Positions 26,897-35,221 of a DNA stretch of 64,000 nt are shown piece after piece. Source of the stretch: Paenisporosarcina sp. HGH0030. GTDB taxonomy: Bacteria > Bacillota > Bacilli > Bacillales_A > Planococcaceae. Position numbers and translations under genes: made by a program. The notes under the pieces were generated by a model. That model saw nothing but the letters and a program-made list of their open reading frames with translations, was not told the origin of the DNA and did no database searches. How positions within the stretch are numbered: the first letter of the stretch is position 1; each line of letters starts with the position of its first letter. The DNA lies in NCBI RefSeq assembly GCF_000411295.1, contig NZ_KE150421.1:1159645-1223644 (forward strand), written 5' to 3'.

Positions 26897-26962
26897 ATTA
26901 AAGTATGTGAAATATCGAACTGAAAAAAATCTTTCAGCTTCTTTTTTGAGGAGGAAAATAGT

Positions 26963-27151
26963 ATGCCAAAAGTATGTGTAATTTCAGGGCGCAAAGCTCG
27001 TGCTGGTAACGCTCGTTCTCACGCAATGAACTCAACAAAACGTACTTGGGGAGCTAACCTACAAAAAGTTCGTATTCTTGTAGACGGCAAACCAAAACGT
27101 GTATGGGTTTCTGCGAGAGCATTGAAATCTGGAAAAGTTGAGCGCGTTTAA
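26963..27151 (+). CDS. rpmB: 50S ribosomal protein L28
   Basis: Structural protein of the large subunit. The 62-residue basic chain starts [20 protein letters not shown] and contains [19 protein letters not shown]. Only one short Cys motif remains (a single Cys at residue 5), so this is the zinc-free form. GAGGAGG precedes the ATG. It is on the plus strand, divergent from asp23 and convergent with spoVM, as in Bacillus. Confidence 0.98.
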   Translation: MPKVCVISGRKARAGNARSHAMNSTKRTWGANLQKVRILVDGKPKRVWVSARALKSGKVERV

Positions 27152-27168
27152 TCTTCGCGCCCATAAGT

Positions 27169-27204
27169 AATGCCAGACTGACATAAGTCAGTCTGGCATT
27201 TTTT
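27169..27204 (+). terminator. Rho-independent terminator of rpmB, overlapping the spoVM 3' end
   Basis: Perfect 14-bp stem AATGCCAGACTGAC with its complement around ATAA, then six T. The right arm coincides with the last codons and stop of spoVM on the opposite strand. Confidence 0.92.
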
Positions 27205-27304
27205 CGTTCCTCTTCTTCGGTTTATCCTCGGTATTCATCCAACCTAAACACATTCTTACAAACCCACTTACAAATTTCGGTAATCTAAACGTATAAACAC
27301 GCAT
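27188..27304 (-). CDS. spoVM: Stage V sporulation protein SpoVM
   Basis: 38 codons, easily missed. The N terminus MRVYTFRLPKFVSGFVR follows B. subtilis SpoVM (MKFYTIKLPKFLGGIVR): the amphipathic helix and Pro9, which senses the convex forespore membrane, are kept. SpoVM anchors SpoIVA and so the spore coat. The usual protein has 26 residues; here a polar, Lys/Glu-rich tail (NTEDKPKKRNEKMPD) adds 12. A clear AAGGAGTG lies five bases before the ATG. It sits between rpmB and thiN, its conserved place. A SigE promoter would have to lie inside the thiN 3' end; I see none that fits well. Confidence 0.93.
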   Translation of the reverse strand: MRVYTFRLPKFVSGFVRMCLGWMNTEDKPKKRNEKMPD

Positions 27305-27318
27305 GCTTTCACTCCTTC

Positions 27319-27975
27319 TTATTGATCTGAGCTACGTATTAATAAACATATGCCAGATGTAAAGGAGATAGACCCTTGTTCGTCCAATACTTCATTACTT
27401 GTAAACCGGGAAATGCCCATTTCAATCGTCTCATCGCTGACATTATATTTCATACCTGCTAATGTCACGTGTTCCACGCTTCCTTGAAAGGCAAAAAAAG
27501 ATACAAATGGAAACTGTTGATCCTTCGTTAACTTGGTTACACCAGGAGTCAGCAGCTTCATTTCATTCCATTTGTTGCGTATTGTAAATTGAATGGAGGC
27601 ATTGTCCGTTTGAAAACGATAAACACTGTTAAGTACAGCCATAAAGTGATCTAATCGACCACCCGTCACACCTGTCAGTACAATATGATCAGGTTCGAAA
27701 GTCAATGACTCGTCGATTGCTAAATCGGTATCCGTTTCATTCTTTTCTGCAGGTGCAACTTTCACTGACGCTACTTGGTTTTTCAATTTCGAAAATTCTT
27801 CCGGTGACAATGAATCAAAATCACCTATAGCCACGTCCGGAAGAATTCCACTTTCGATTAAATAAATAGCACCTTTGTCTGCACCGATAAAAATAATTTC
27901 ATCGTTATTTTTTAGGGTCGCAAAATCAGCTAATTCATCAGCTGGTCCACCTGCGCAAATTACGGCCGTCTTCAT
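27319..27975 (-). CDS. thiN: Thiamine pyrophosphokinase
   Basis: Transfers pyrophosphate from ATP to thiamine. The 218-residue chain has FIGADKGAIYLIESGI, AIGDFDSLSPEE and EKNETDTDLAIDES, the family's metal- and substrate-binding motifs, and LTGVTGGRLDHFMAVLN. The start overlaps the rpe stop (ATGA). Confidence 0.94.
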   Translation of the reverse strand: MKTAVICAGGPADELADFATLKNNDEIIFIGADKGAIYLIESGILPDVAIGDFDSLSPEEFSKLKNQVASVKVAPAEKNETDTDLAIDESLTFEPDHIVLTGVTGGRLDHFMAVLNSVYRFQTDNASIQFTIRNKWNEMKLLTPGVTKLTKDQQFPFVSFFAFQGSVEHVTLAGMKYNVSDETIEMGISRFTSNEVLDEQGSISFTSGICLLIRSSDQ

Positions 27976-28640
27976 CCGCGGATTGCTCGTTCGCCTGCTT
28001 CTTTAATTTCCTGTAATGCAGCAGTACGATCCGTTTTACTGTAAATTGCTGAACCGGCTACAAAAATGGTCGCGCCTGCCTCTGCACAAGGAATAATGGT
28101 CTCAGCATTAATACCACCATCAATTTCAATTTCAATATTCAATCCTTTTTCTTTAATTATGTCAGAAAGTTGTTGAACTTTCGGAACGACCGAATGAATG
28201 AACTTCTGTCCACCGAAACCTGGATTGACCGTCATGAACAACACCATATCGATGTCGTCAAGAATATGTTGGATGCTTTCAACCGGCGTATGTGGATTTA
28301 ATACCACACCTGGTTTCACTCCAAACGAACGGATTAATTGAATGGTACGGTGAAGGTGAGTACACGCTTCAACATGAACCGTAATGTAATCGGCACCAGC
28401 TTTTGCAAATGACTCAATATACAAATCCGGATTTTCAATCATTAAATGAACGTCTAAAGGAAGATCCGTTACAGGTCTTAAAGCTTCCACCACAATTGGA
28501 CCCATCGTAATGTTAGGCACGAAATGTCCGTCCATTACATCGATATGGATTAATTCCGCACCAGCTTTTTCGACTTCTATTACTTCTTCAGCCAATTTCG
28601 AAAAATTAGCAGCAAGGATAGATGGAGCAATTTTTATCAT
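27972..28640 (-). CDS. rpe: Ribulose-phosphate 3-epimerase
   Basis: Interconverts ribulose 5-phosphate and xylulose 5-phosphate in the pentose phosphate pathway. 222-residue TIM barrel with APSILAANFSKLAEEV, HIDVMDGHFVPNITMGP (catalytic Asp and metal His), VNPGFGGQKFI and EIDGGINAETI. It follows rsgA by one base; operon member. Confidence 0.97.
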   Translation of the reverse strand: MIKIAPSILAANFSKLAEEVIEVEKAGAELIHIDVMDGHFVPNITMGPIVVEALRPVTDLPLDVHLMIENPDLYIESFAKAGADYITVHVEACTHLHRTIQLIRSFGVKPGVVLNPHTPVESIQHILDDIDMVLFMTVNPGFGGQKFIHSVVPKVQQLSDIIKEKGLNIEIEIDGGINAETIIPCAEAGATIFVAGSAIYSKTDRTAALQEIKEAGERAIRG

Positions 28641-28641
28641 A

Positions 28642-29523
28642 TTAATACCTCGGCTTTCGATCGTTTATTTCATCTAAAAACTTCATGTAATGTTTGTATC
28701 GATAATCTTTGATTTCTCCGGTTTCCAGTGCAGCAAGAACTGCACATTTCGGTTCACTTATGTGTAGGCACCCTCTGAATTTACATCGTTCTGACGCCTC
28801 GCGGAATTCAGGAAAACAATCGGATAACTGCTCTTTTTCAATCTCATCGAAATCAAAGGAACTGAATCCCGGAGTATCCGCTAGTAACCCCTCACATACT
28901 TCTAAAAGTTCTACATGGCGAGTCGTATGTTTCCCCCGTCCAAGGGCTTCCGAAATAATACCTGTCTTTAAATTCAACGATGGCAGCACTGTATTTAACA
29001 GTGTAGATTTTCCTACACCGGATTGTCCTGCCAAAACGCTGATTTTTCCTTTCAGGATCGGAGCGATATTGGACACCAGATCATCATCATCCTTATAGGT
29101 TTCAAGCATTTCATATCCAATCGCACGATAATCATCCAAATAAGGCTGGATTTTACTCATCTCTTCTTCAGAAAGTAAATCTGTTTTTGTCAGACAAATA
29201 ATTGGCTCTACATTAAATGACTCCACGACAACAAGAAAGCGATCCAGCAATAATGGATTGAAATCGGGTTCAGTCAGGGAAAACACCAGTAAGGCTTGGT
29301 CAATATTGGCAATAGGTGGGCGTACGAGTGCATTTTTACGTTCATGCACCACTGTTATCGTGCCGTCTGAACCGCTTTCCACTTCATAATCGACAAAGTC
29401 CCCAACTAGCGGGTTGACACCACGATTTCTGAATACACCGCGTCCACGGCATTGTATAAATTGTTCTCCGTCCTGAACATAGTAAAATCCACTAAGTGCT
29501 TTTCGTATTTGTCCTGTTGGCAT
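28642..29523 (-). CDS. rsgA: Small-subunit ribosome biogenesis GTPase RsgA
   Basis: Circularly permuted GTPase that checks late 30S maturation. 293 residues: N-terminal OB fold, then G4-type LTKTDLLSEE before the P-loop LAGQSGVGKSTLLNTVLP and the DTPGFSSF switch, and a C-terminal zinc knuckle CKFRGCLHISEPKC with Cys-Cys-His-Cys ligands. Located beside prkC-prpC, whose kinase can phosphorylate the B. subtilis homologue. Confidence 0.96.
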   Translation of the reverse strand: MPTGQIRKALSGFYYVQDGEQFIQCRGRGVFRNRGVNPLVGDFVDYEVESGSDGTITVVHERKNALVRPPIANIDQALLVFSLTEPDFNPLLLDRFLVVVESFNVEPIICLTKTDLLSEEEMSKIQPYLDDYRAIGYEMLETYKDDDDLVSNIAPILKGKISVLAGQSGVGKSTLLNTVLPSLNLKTGIISEALGRGKHTTRHVELLEVCEGLLADTPGFSSFDFDEIEKEQLSDCFPEFREASERCKFRGCLHISEPKCAVLAALETGEIKDYRYKHYMKFLDEINDRKPRY

Positions 29524-29534
29524 TGTATACCTCC

Positions 29535-31487
29535 CTATTCGAAGCTGTCATACTCGATTATTTCATCTACGATGACTTTCGAGTCGACCATTATTCGATA
29601 TGCTCCTTTTTGTCCTTCTTCAATTTTCAATTGAATTTGTTGCTTTTTGTTTTCAGTGAGTACATATTCCTCTACTGGTTCTGTCAGTGAGTGTGTTTGA
29701 TCTTGCAGATAAATTCGTACGATCTGCTCAGTGCCCGGATCATCTGGTTCATATGGGATTTCTACTGTTGTCACAAACGTTTTAATTTGTTTGGCGGCAG
29801 GACCTTTTGATAAAACGATTTCAATCGAACTGCCTAGTTCAAGTTTTGTGCCCGCAACTGGATTTTGTGAAATGACAAATCCTTCCGGTACATCTTCAGA
29901 ATACTCTTCTTTAATGATGCGAATATCAAACCCGGATGATCGAGCATAGTCATTCAACGTTTTCTCGTTGTATTGTCTTCTCAAATCAATCACACTTTGC
30001 AACTCCGGTCCTTTACTCACAGTGAAAACAAGATCGGTCTCATCCGGAATGACTTCGGAGAACTCAGATGGACTTTGAGAGATAATGCGCCCCTCAGGCT
30101 CATCCGAGAATACTTCGTCTGCTTTGATGGACTTGAATTTTTGCGAAGCCAGTAATTCTTTCACTACGTTGTATTCACGTCCGGCATAGTCTGCAAGCGT
30201 CACTGACTCTTTCCCACTTGAAATAATGAATTCAATTTCAGTTGCTTCTTCCCGGATTTTTCCTGCTTGTGGGATTGTCCGAATAACTTGGCCTTCCTCA
30301 ACTTCTTCCGACGATTCCTGTTTTTCATTTCCTGCAATGAATCCAACTTCTTCCACCTTATCGATTGCTTCACTTAATGGCAAATTCGCTACGTCCGGAA
30401 CTTCGATTTTTTTGGGACCAAATATCCCTGGAAATGCCACAACAATCACTAAACCTGCAAGCAATAAAAATGCAAGAATGCCCACTATCCATGGCCATTT
30501 TTTCTTCTTCTTTTTTTCTTCCACAACGGGAGGTACTACCACCGGTTCTTTTTTAAGATGTTTTGTCTTTGCTAATGAATCGTAACTAGCATCTTTGATG
30601 ACCGGCATTGCTTTTGTAGCCCCATCATCATCTAAAGGAATCTCAAAAGCTTTCTCATTTGCGCGCTCTTCCGATAAAACATTTTGCAAATCTCGCTGCA
30701 TTTCTTCTACATTCTGATAACGGTTACGTGGATCTTTCGCCGTCGCTTTCATGACAACATTTTCAAGGCTTTGTGGAATGCTTGGTACTGCTGCCCGAAC
30801 CGATGGTGTATCGGTTTGTAAATGTTTCAACGCAATGGATACCGCTGACTCTCCTGAAAAAGGAAGCTTGCCGATAAGTAATTCATACAACACAATTCCA
30901 AGCGCATAAATATCCGATTTTTTTGTTGCTGTACCACCACGAGCTTGTTCAGGTGATAAATAATGGACAGTGCCTAACACGGAATTGGTCTGGGTAAATG
31001 AAGTTGCACTCAAAGCCATCGCAATTCCAAAGTCCGTGATTTTAACATGATGGGTACCATCCATCAAAATATTTTGGGGCTTGATATCACGATGAATGAT
31101 TTGATTTTGATGAGCATGTGCAATCGCAGACGTTAATTGCTTCATGATAGTTACAGCTTCATTCGGTGACAGAGGTGCTGCATCAGTAATATATTGTTTC
31201 AAGGTCTTCCCTTCAACAAATTCCATGACCAAATAGTGAATGTCCCCATCTTCACCTACATCGAAAATATTGACGATGTTCGGATGAGTCAAACTGGTAG
31301 CTGAAAGTGCTTCACGCTGGAATCTACGATGTAAATCATCTTCATTAGAGAAGTCGTATCGTAAGACTTTTATTGCGACATCCCGATCGAGAATCATGTC
31401 GTGTGCGAGGTAAACATTGGACATGCCCCCTCCACCGATCATTTCGAGAACTTTATATCGACCGCTGATTCTTTTGCCTAAGAGCAC
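29535..31487 (-). CDS. prkC: PASTA-domain Ser/Thr protein kinase PrkC
   Basis: Membrane kinase sensing muropeptides or lipid II and active in germination, stationary phase and cell-wall control. 650 residues: kinase domain 1-270 with Gly loop GGGGMSNVYLA, ATP Lys40, HRDIKPQN (Asp134) and DFG (Asp152); a Lys-rich stretch (325-330); one membrane segment near 331-352; three PASTA repeats to about 565; and a C-terminal Ig-like domain. Start is GTG, with AGGAGGTG just upstream. Paired with the prpC phosphatase (2-bp gap). Confidence 0.97.
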   Translation of the reverse strand: MLLGKRISGRYKVLEMIGGGGMSNVYLAHDMILDRDVAIKVLRYDFSNEDDLHRRFQREALSATSLTHPNIVNIFDVGEDGDIHYLVMEFVEGKTLKQYITDAAPLSPNEAVTIMKQLTSAIAHAHQNQIIHRDIKPQNILMDGTHHVKITDFGIAMALSATSFTQTNSVLGTVHYLSPEQARGGTATKKSDIYALGIVLYELLIGKLPFSGESAVSIALKHLQTDTPSVRAAVPSIPQSLENVVMKATAKDPRNRYQNVEEMQRDLQNVLSEERANEKAFEIPLDDDGATKAMPVIKDASYDSLAKTKHLKKEPVVVPPVVEEKKKKKKWPWIVGILAFLLLAGLVIVVAFPGIFGPKKIEVPDVANLPLSEAIDKVEEVGFIAGNEKQESSEEVEEGQVIRTIPQAGKIREEATEIEFIISSGKESVTLADYAGREYNVVKELLASQKFKSIKADEVFSDEPEGRIISQSPSEFSEVIPDETDLVFTVSKGPELQSVIDLRRQYNEKTLNDYARSSGFDIRIIKEEYSEDVPEGFVISQNPVAGTKLELGSSIEIVLSKGPAAKQIKTFVTTVEIPYEPDDPGTEQIVRIYLQDQTHSLTEPVEEYVLTENKKQQIQLKIEEGQKGAYRIMVDSKVIVDEIIEYDSFE

Positions 31488-31489
31488 GA

Positions 31490-32239
31490 CTACACCTCCT
31501 CTTTCGTATTTGTGATTAAAACGAGAGAGATGTTATCTTCTCCACCTTTTTCATTGGCAAGATTCACTAAACGGGATCCTTTTTCACCAACTGAAAGATT
31601 GGTCTTTAAAATATTCGTCATGTCATCCATTGATAATTTGTTACTTAATCCATCAGAACATAATAATAAGTAAGAATATGTAGGAATCTGAATTGAAATA
31701 AAGTCCGGCTCGATGCTTTTTTGCGTTCCTAATGATTTCGTAATCAAATTTTTCTTCGGATGACTTTCTGCTTCTTCTTCGCTGATTTCTCCACTTTCCA
31801 CTAAGACATTAACAAAAGAATGGTCTCTTGTTAATTGCTTCATTTTCCCCTCATGCCATTCATAGGCCCGACTATCTCCGATATGACAAAGAATTTTTTC
31901 GGCATCTGTTAATATAACTGCCAGGAAAGTAGTACCCATCCCTTGGCAATCCTCGTGTCTTAGGGAATAATCAAAAATGCTACTATTGATTTTCTTTACG
32001 GCCTGTAAAAACCACTCTTTGATGGATTCCTCAGTAGAAAATTGATTCAAGGCAGCGCTTTCAAAACTTTCTCCGATTTTTGTGATAGCCATCTCACTTG
32101 CGATATCACCAGCATTGTGTCCGCCCATGCCATCAGCAATGACGCCTAAACGGACAAAATCCGATCGCACGAAAACTGCCGCGCGATCTTCATTCACCGA
32201 TCTTTTTTTACCAATATCACTTAATACCGTGTATTTCAT
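31490..32239 (-). CDS. prpC: PP2C-family protein phosphatase PrpC (Stp)
   Basis: Removes phosphate from PrkC and its targets. The 249-residue protein has the PP2C metal motifs GKKRSVNEDRAAVF, VIADGMGGHNAGDIASEMA, HIGDSRAYEWHEG, SDGLSNKLS and GGEDNISLVLI. A TTG immediately upstream is possible, but the ATG overlapping an in-frame TGA is preferred. Its ribosome site GGAGTG lies in the last codons of an rlmN remnant. Confidence 0.96.
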   Translation of the reverse strand: MKYTVLSDIGKKRSVNEDRAAVFVRSDFVRLGVIADGMGGHNAGDIASEMAITKIGESFESAALNQFSTEESIKEWFLQAVKKINSSIFDYSLRHEDCQGMGTTFLAVILTDAEKILCHIGDSRAYEWHEGKMKQLTRDHSFVNVLVESGEISEEEAESHPKKNLITKSLGTQKSIEPDFISIQIPTYSYLLLCSDGLSNKLSMDDMTNILKTNLSVGEKGSRLVNLANEKGGEDNISLVLITNTKEEV

Positions 32240-32355
32240 CAATGGTCACTCCGTTTCTTGTTGATGCTTCTCGCAAGAAGTAGTCTGCAAGCTGCATCAA
32301 TATCAGAGCCGTGTTCACGACGGTTTGTAACTGAAAGTCCGTTGGTGCATACGAT
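32239..32355 (-). pseudogene. rlmN: C-terminal remnant of rlmN (23S rRNA A2503 / tRNA A37 methyltransferase)
   Basis: Between rsmB and prpC, where intact rlmN normally lies, only 38 codons remain. The frame reads TNGLSVTNRREHGSDIDAAC then RLLLARSINKKR and stops with TGA overlapping the prpC ATG. The RREHGSDIDAAC segment is the RlmN C-terminal motif that includes the methyl-carrying Cys; the usual GQL after it is changed to RLL. A stop codon lies just upstream and the preceding ~40 bp to rsmB encode nothing. The radical-SAM domain is gone, so this cannot be active. It persists probably because it holds the prpC ribosome site (inference). Confidence 0.85.
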
Positions 32356-32396
32356 TCATACTATAAAAATATGTTGGTATGCATCACTTTACTTCT

Positions 32397-33770
32397 TTAT
32401 TTCACTTCTTTTGAAGATAACTCTTTTTTCCGAAAAGCGGCAACAAAGAAACCATCGCTATTGAAATCCTGAGGGAAAATATGAATCATACCATTGCTTG
32501 TCAGGTGATGATAGGCTTCTGGTAATACATTCAGTTCATCCAGCATCATGTCTGTATGGTTTGCAAGAAATTCTTGAACAGTTCCATTATTTTCAACCTC
32601 ATCAATGGTACATGTACTGTAGACGATCAGTCCGTTTGGTTTGATTAACTTGTACGCTTCATCAAGTAATCGAATCTGGATATTATGCAATGAAGCAAAA
32701 TCTTCCTGCTTCTTTGTATACTTAATATCGGGTTTTCGACGGATGACACCCAAGCCACTGCACGGAGCATCGACAAGTATTCGGTCAAACGATTGTTCTT
32801 CATATTCATTTGTCAGTTCACGGCTGTCCCATGTACGGGTTTCAACGTTTTCAAAACCTAGTCTTGTAGCTTGATCGGCTATAAGTTTTACTTTATGTGG
32901 ATGCAAATCCACAGATACCAGAGATCCTTGACCGTTCAACTTTTCAGCGATATGCATCGATTTTCCACCAGGAGCCGCACACATATCCAAAACTCTTTGC
33001 CCTGGTTCAATCTGAAGTGCATAAGTAGGGATCATGGAACTTTCATCTTGAATTGAAACAGCACCATATTGATAAGCTTTCGTTTTGGCAACTTGCCCTT
33101 TTTCAATGTGCAAGCATTCAGGTATCACTTCGCTTTGGTGTGCTACAATTCCTTCGTCAAGCAACATATCAATTGCCTCATCCACTGAAATGCGTGTGGT
33201 GTTGACGCGAACGGTATGTGCAGGAGGAATATTGTTTTCAAAAGCCATTGTCTCAGCTTGTTCGAAACCAAATTGTTTCACCCATCGTTCAATGAGCCAT
33301 AATGGATGACTTGCTTCAATTGATAGTCGTTCAATTGGATCCGCAATATCCTCAGTCGAGCGAACTCCTTGTCGTAGAATGCCTCTTAAAATGCCATTAA
33401 CCAATCCAGCTGTCCCTTTGTGACTGCGTTTCTTGGCAATTTCAACAGCTTCATTGACAGCAGCATGATTCGGAATTCGGTCCAAATAATGAATTTGATA
33501 AAGTGAAAGTCTTAATAACTGGCGAACCCAATCATCCAGCTTTCCTTTGATGAACGGTTGTAGATAGTAATCAAGCGTCATCTTGTGTTGCAGCGTACCA
33601 TAAGTAATTTCCGTTAATAACCCACGGTCTTTTGGTTCAATATCATATTTTTCTATGGTCTGATGAAGTAACAAATTACTGTACGCTTGATTTTTTTCAA
33701 TTGCCATCAAGATTGATAATGCGGCATCGCGTACATTTCCGTTCCACATTCTATAACTTTTTGAGCTCAT
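32397..33770 (-). CDS. rsmB: 16S rRNA (cytosine-C5)-methyltransferase RsmB
   Basis: Methylates C967 of 16S rRNA. 457 residues: an N-terminal NusB-like RNA-binding domain (about 1-150), then a methyltransferase domain with the SAM motif VLDMCAAPGGKSMHIAEKL, the DAPCSGLGVIRRKPDIKY catalytic Cys, and YSTCTIDEVENNGTV with the second Cys. Its start overlaps the fmt stop. Confidence 0.97.
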   Translation of the reverse strand: MSSKSYRMWNGNVRDAALSILMAIEKNQAYSNLLLHQTIEKYDIEPKDRGLLTEITYGTLQHKMTLDYYLQPFIKGKLDDWVRQLLRLSLYQIHYLDRIPNHAAVNEAVEIAKKRSHKGTAGLVNGILRGILRQGVRSTEDIADPIERLSIEASHPLWLIERWVKQFGFEQAETMAFENNIPPAHTVRVNTTRISVDEAIDMLLDEGIVAHQSEVIPECLHIEKGQVAKTKAYQYGAVSIQDESSMIPTYALQIEPGQRVLDMCAAPGGKSMHIAEKLNGQGSLVSVDLHPHKVKLIADQATRLGFENVETRTWDSRELTNEYEEQSFDRILVDAPCSGLGVIRRKPDIKYTKKQEDFASLHNIQIRLLDEAYKLIKPNGLIVYSTCTIDEVENNGTVQEFLANHTDMMLDELNVLPEAYHHLTSNGMIHIFPQDFNSDGFFVAAFRKKELSSKEVK

Positions 33771-34708
33771 TCAAACTGATCCCCAATCTGTAATTTAGAA
33801 CCAGTGCCTCGTAGAAATTCTTCTGCAGACATTTTTTTCTTTCCTGCTGGTTGTAATTCGGTAATTTCAAAAGCTAGTTTATCGCCTGTTTGCACAATCA
33901 CTCGATCAACTTTCAATTCAACGACTGTACCTACAGGTTGCGAGTAAGTTTGTTGACTCGGTTGACCCCACCATATTTTCACGTTTTCCTGTTTCAACGT
34001 GGTATAGGCAACTGGCCAAGGATTAAGACCACGTACCAAATTATAAATGTCCTGTGCCGACTGTTTCCAATCAATTCGTTCTTGTTCTCTTGAAATATTG
34101 CGGGCAAATGTCACAAGGCTTTCATCCTGAACCAATCTTGCATTTGAGCCATTAATAATGGTCGGTAATGTTTCTTTTAACAAGTCACGTCCAACGACAC
34201 TCAATTTTTCAAAAAGAACTCCTGTTGTATCGGATTGTTCAATCGGTATCGATTTTTGTGAAATAATATCACCAGCGTCCAATTTTTGCGCCATATACAT
34301 GATGGTCACACCTGTTTCTGTCTGACCATCAATCACAGCTTGATGTATCGGAGCACCCCCACGATATGCAGGAAGCAAAGAAGCATGTACATTCAGACAG
34401 CCATATTTAGGTGCTTCCAGAATTTCTTTAGGAAGTAACTGACCAAACGCAGCCGTTACCACAATATCCGGTTGTAAAGAAAGAATTTCATCTAGTTGTG
34501 GTGAACCTTTTAGTTTTTCAGGCTGAATGACAGGTAATCCAAGACGTAACGCTTCTTTTTTAACAGGAGTTGGTGTCAATACTTTTTTACGCCCTACAGG
34601 ACGGTCTGGCTGAGTTACAACAGCTAAAATGGAATAGCCTTCTTCATGTAGCATGGTTAGAATCGGTACTGAGAACTCTGGAGTCCCCATAAATACTAAA
34701 GAGGTCAA
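33767..34708 (-). CDS. fmt: Methionyl-tRNA formyltransferase
   Basis: Formylates Met-tRNAi. 313 residues: MGTPEFSVPILTMLHEEGY, HASLLPAYRGGAPIHQAVID (catalytic Asn-His context), GVTIMYMAQKLDAGDII, and a C-terminal OB-like domain. Directly coupled to def, its natural functional partner (four-base overlap). Confidence 0.97.
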   Translation of the reverse strand: MTSLVFMGTPEFSVPILTMLHEEGYSILAVVTQPDRPVGRKKVLTPTPVKKEALRLGLPVIQPEKLKGSPQLDEILSLQPDIVVTAAFGQLLPKEILEAPKYGCLNVHASLLPAYRGGAPIHQAVIDGQTETGVTIMYMAQKLDAGDIISQKSIPIEQSDTTGVLFEKLSVVGRDLLKETLPTIINGSNARLVQDESLVTFARNISREQERIDWKQSAQDIYNLVRGLNPWPVAYTTLKQENVKIWWGQPSQQTYSQPVGTVVELKVDRVIVQTGDKLAFEITELQPAGKKKMSAEEFLRGTGSKLQIGDQFE

Positions 34709-35196
34709 ATCAATTCCTCCTCCTCAGTTTCAAGCTCAGATGGATCGACGACGCGAATTATTTTCGAATCAAACAATACGCCATCCAAATGATCGATTTC
34801 ATGTAGAATGGCTCTTGCTTCATAATCTTCAGCCTCGAGTTCATACCACGTGCCGTCTCTTTCCTGTGCTTTTATCTGTACGAAATATGGACGTTCAACT
34901 TCGCCATAAAGTTCTGGGAAACTGAGGCAACCTTCCACTTCTATGGCTTCCCCTTCCGTATCAACTACCAAAGGATTGATCATCTCAATGATGTCTTCCC
35001 CTTCTCCTAAGTCTACAATTGCAACGCGAAGCAACTCTCCCACTTGTGGGGCTGCTATTCCTATGCCATCTGACTCAAGCATGGTCTCATACATATCATC
35101 AAGTAACGTTGCAAGTTTCTGATCGAACTCTGTCACTTCTTTTGTTGGAGTTGTTAATATTTCATTTGGATGTAATACGATTTTTCGAATCGTCAA
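34705..35196 (-). CDS. def: Peptide deformylase
   Basis: Removes N-formyl groups from new proteins. The 163-residue metalloenzyme has GIGIAAPQVGELLR (motif 1), EGCLSFPELYG (motif 2, with the metal Cys) and ILHEIDHLDGVLF (motif 3, with the HExxH metal site). Acts after Fmt in initiation. Confidence 0.96.
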   Translation of the reverse strand: MTIRKIVLHPNEILTTPTKEVTEFDQKLATLLDDMYETMLESDGIGIAAPQVGELLRVAIVDLGEGEDIIEMINPLVVDTEGEAIEVEGCLSFPELYGEVERPYFVQIKAQERDGTWYELEAEDYEARAILHEIDHLDGVLFDSKIIRVVDPSELETEEEELI

Positions 35197-35221
35197 AGAT
35201 TATTCCTCATTTCATTTCCGC

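Noticed and set aside
26919-26940. Hairpin CTGAAA...TTTCAG plus T-tract in the rpmB leader
   Set aside because: Only six base pairs and mostly A-U; too weak to call an attenuator, although the following T-rich tract is suggestive.
32355-32396. Possible short gene between rsmB and the rlmN remnant
   Set aside because: Only stop-rich sequence with frames of under 10 codons and no ribosome site.
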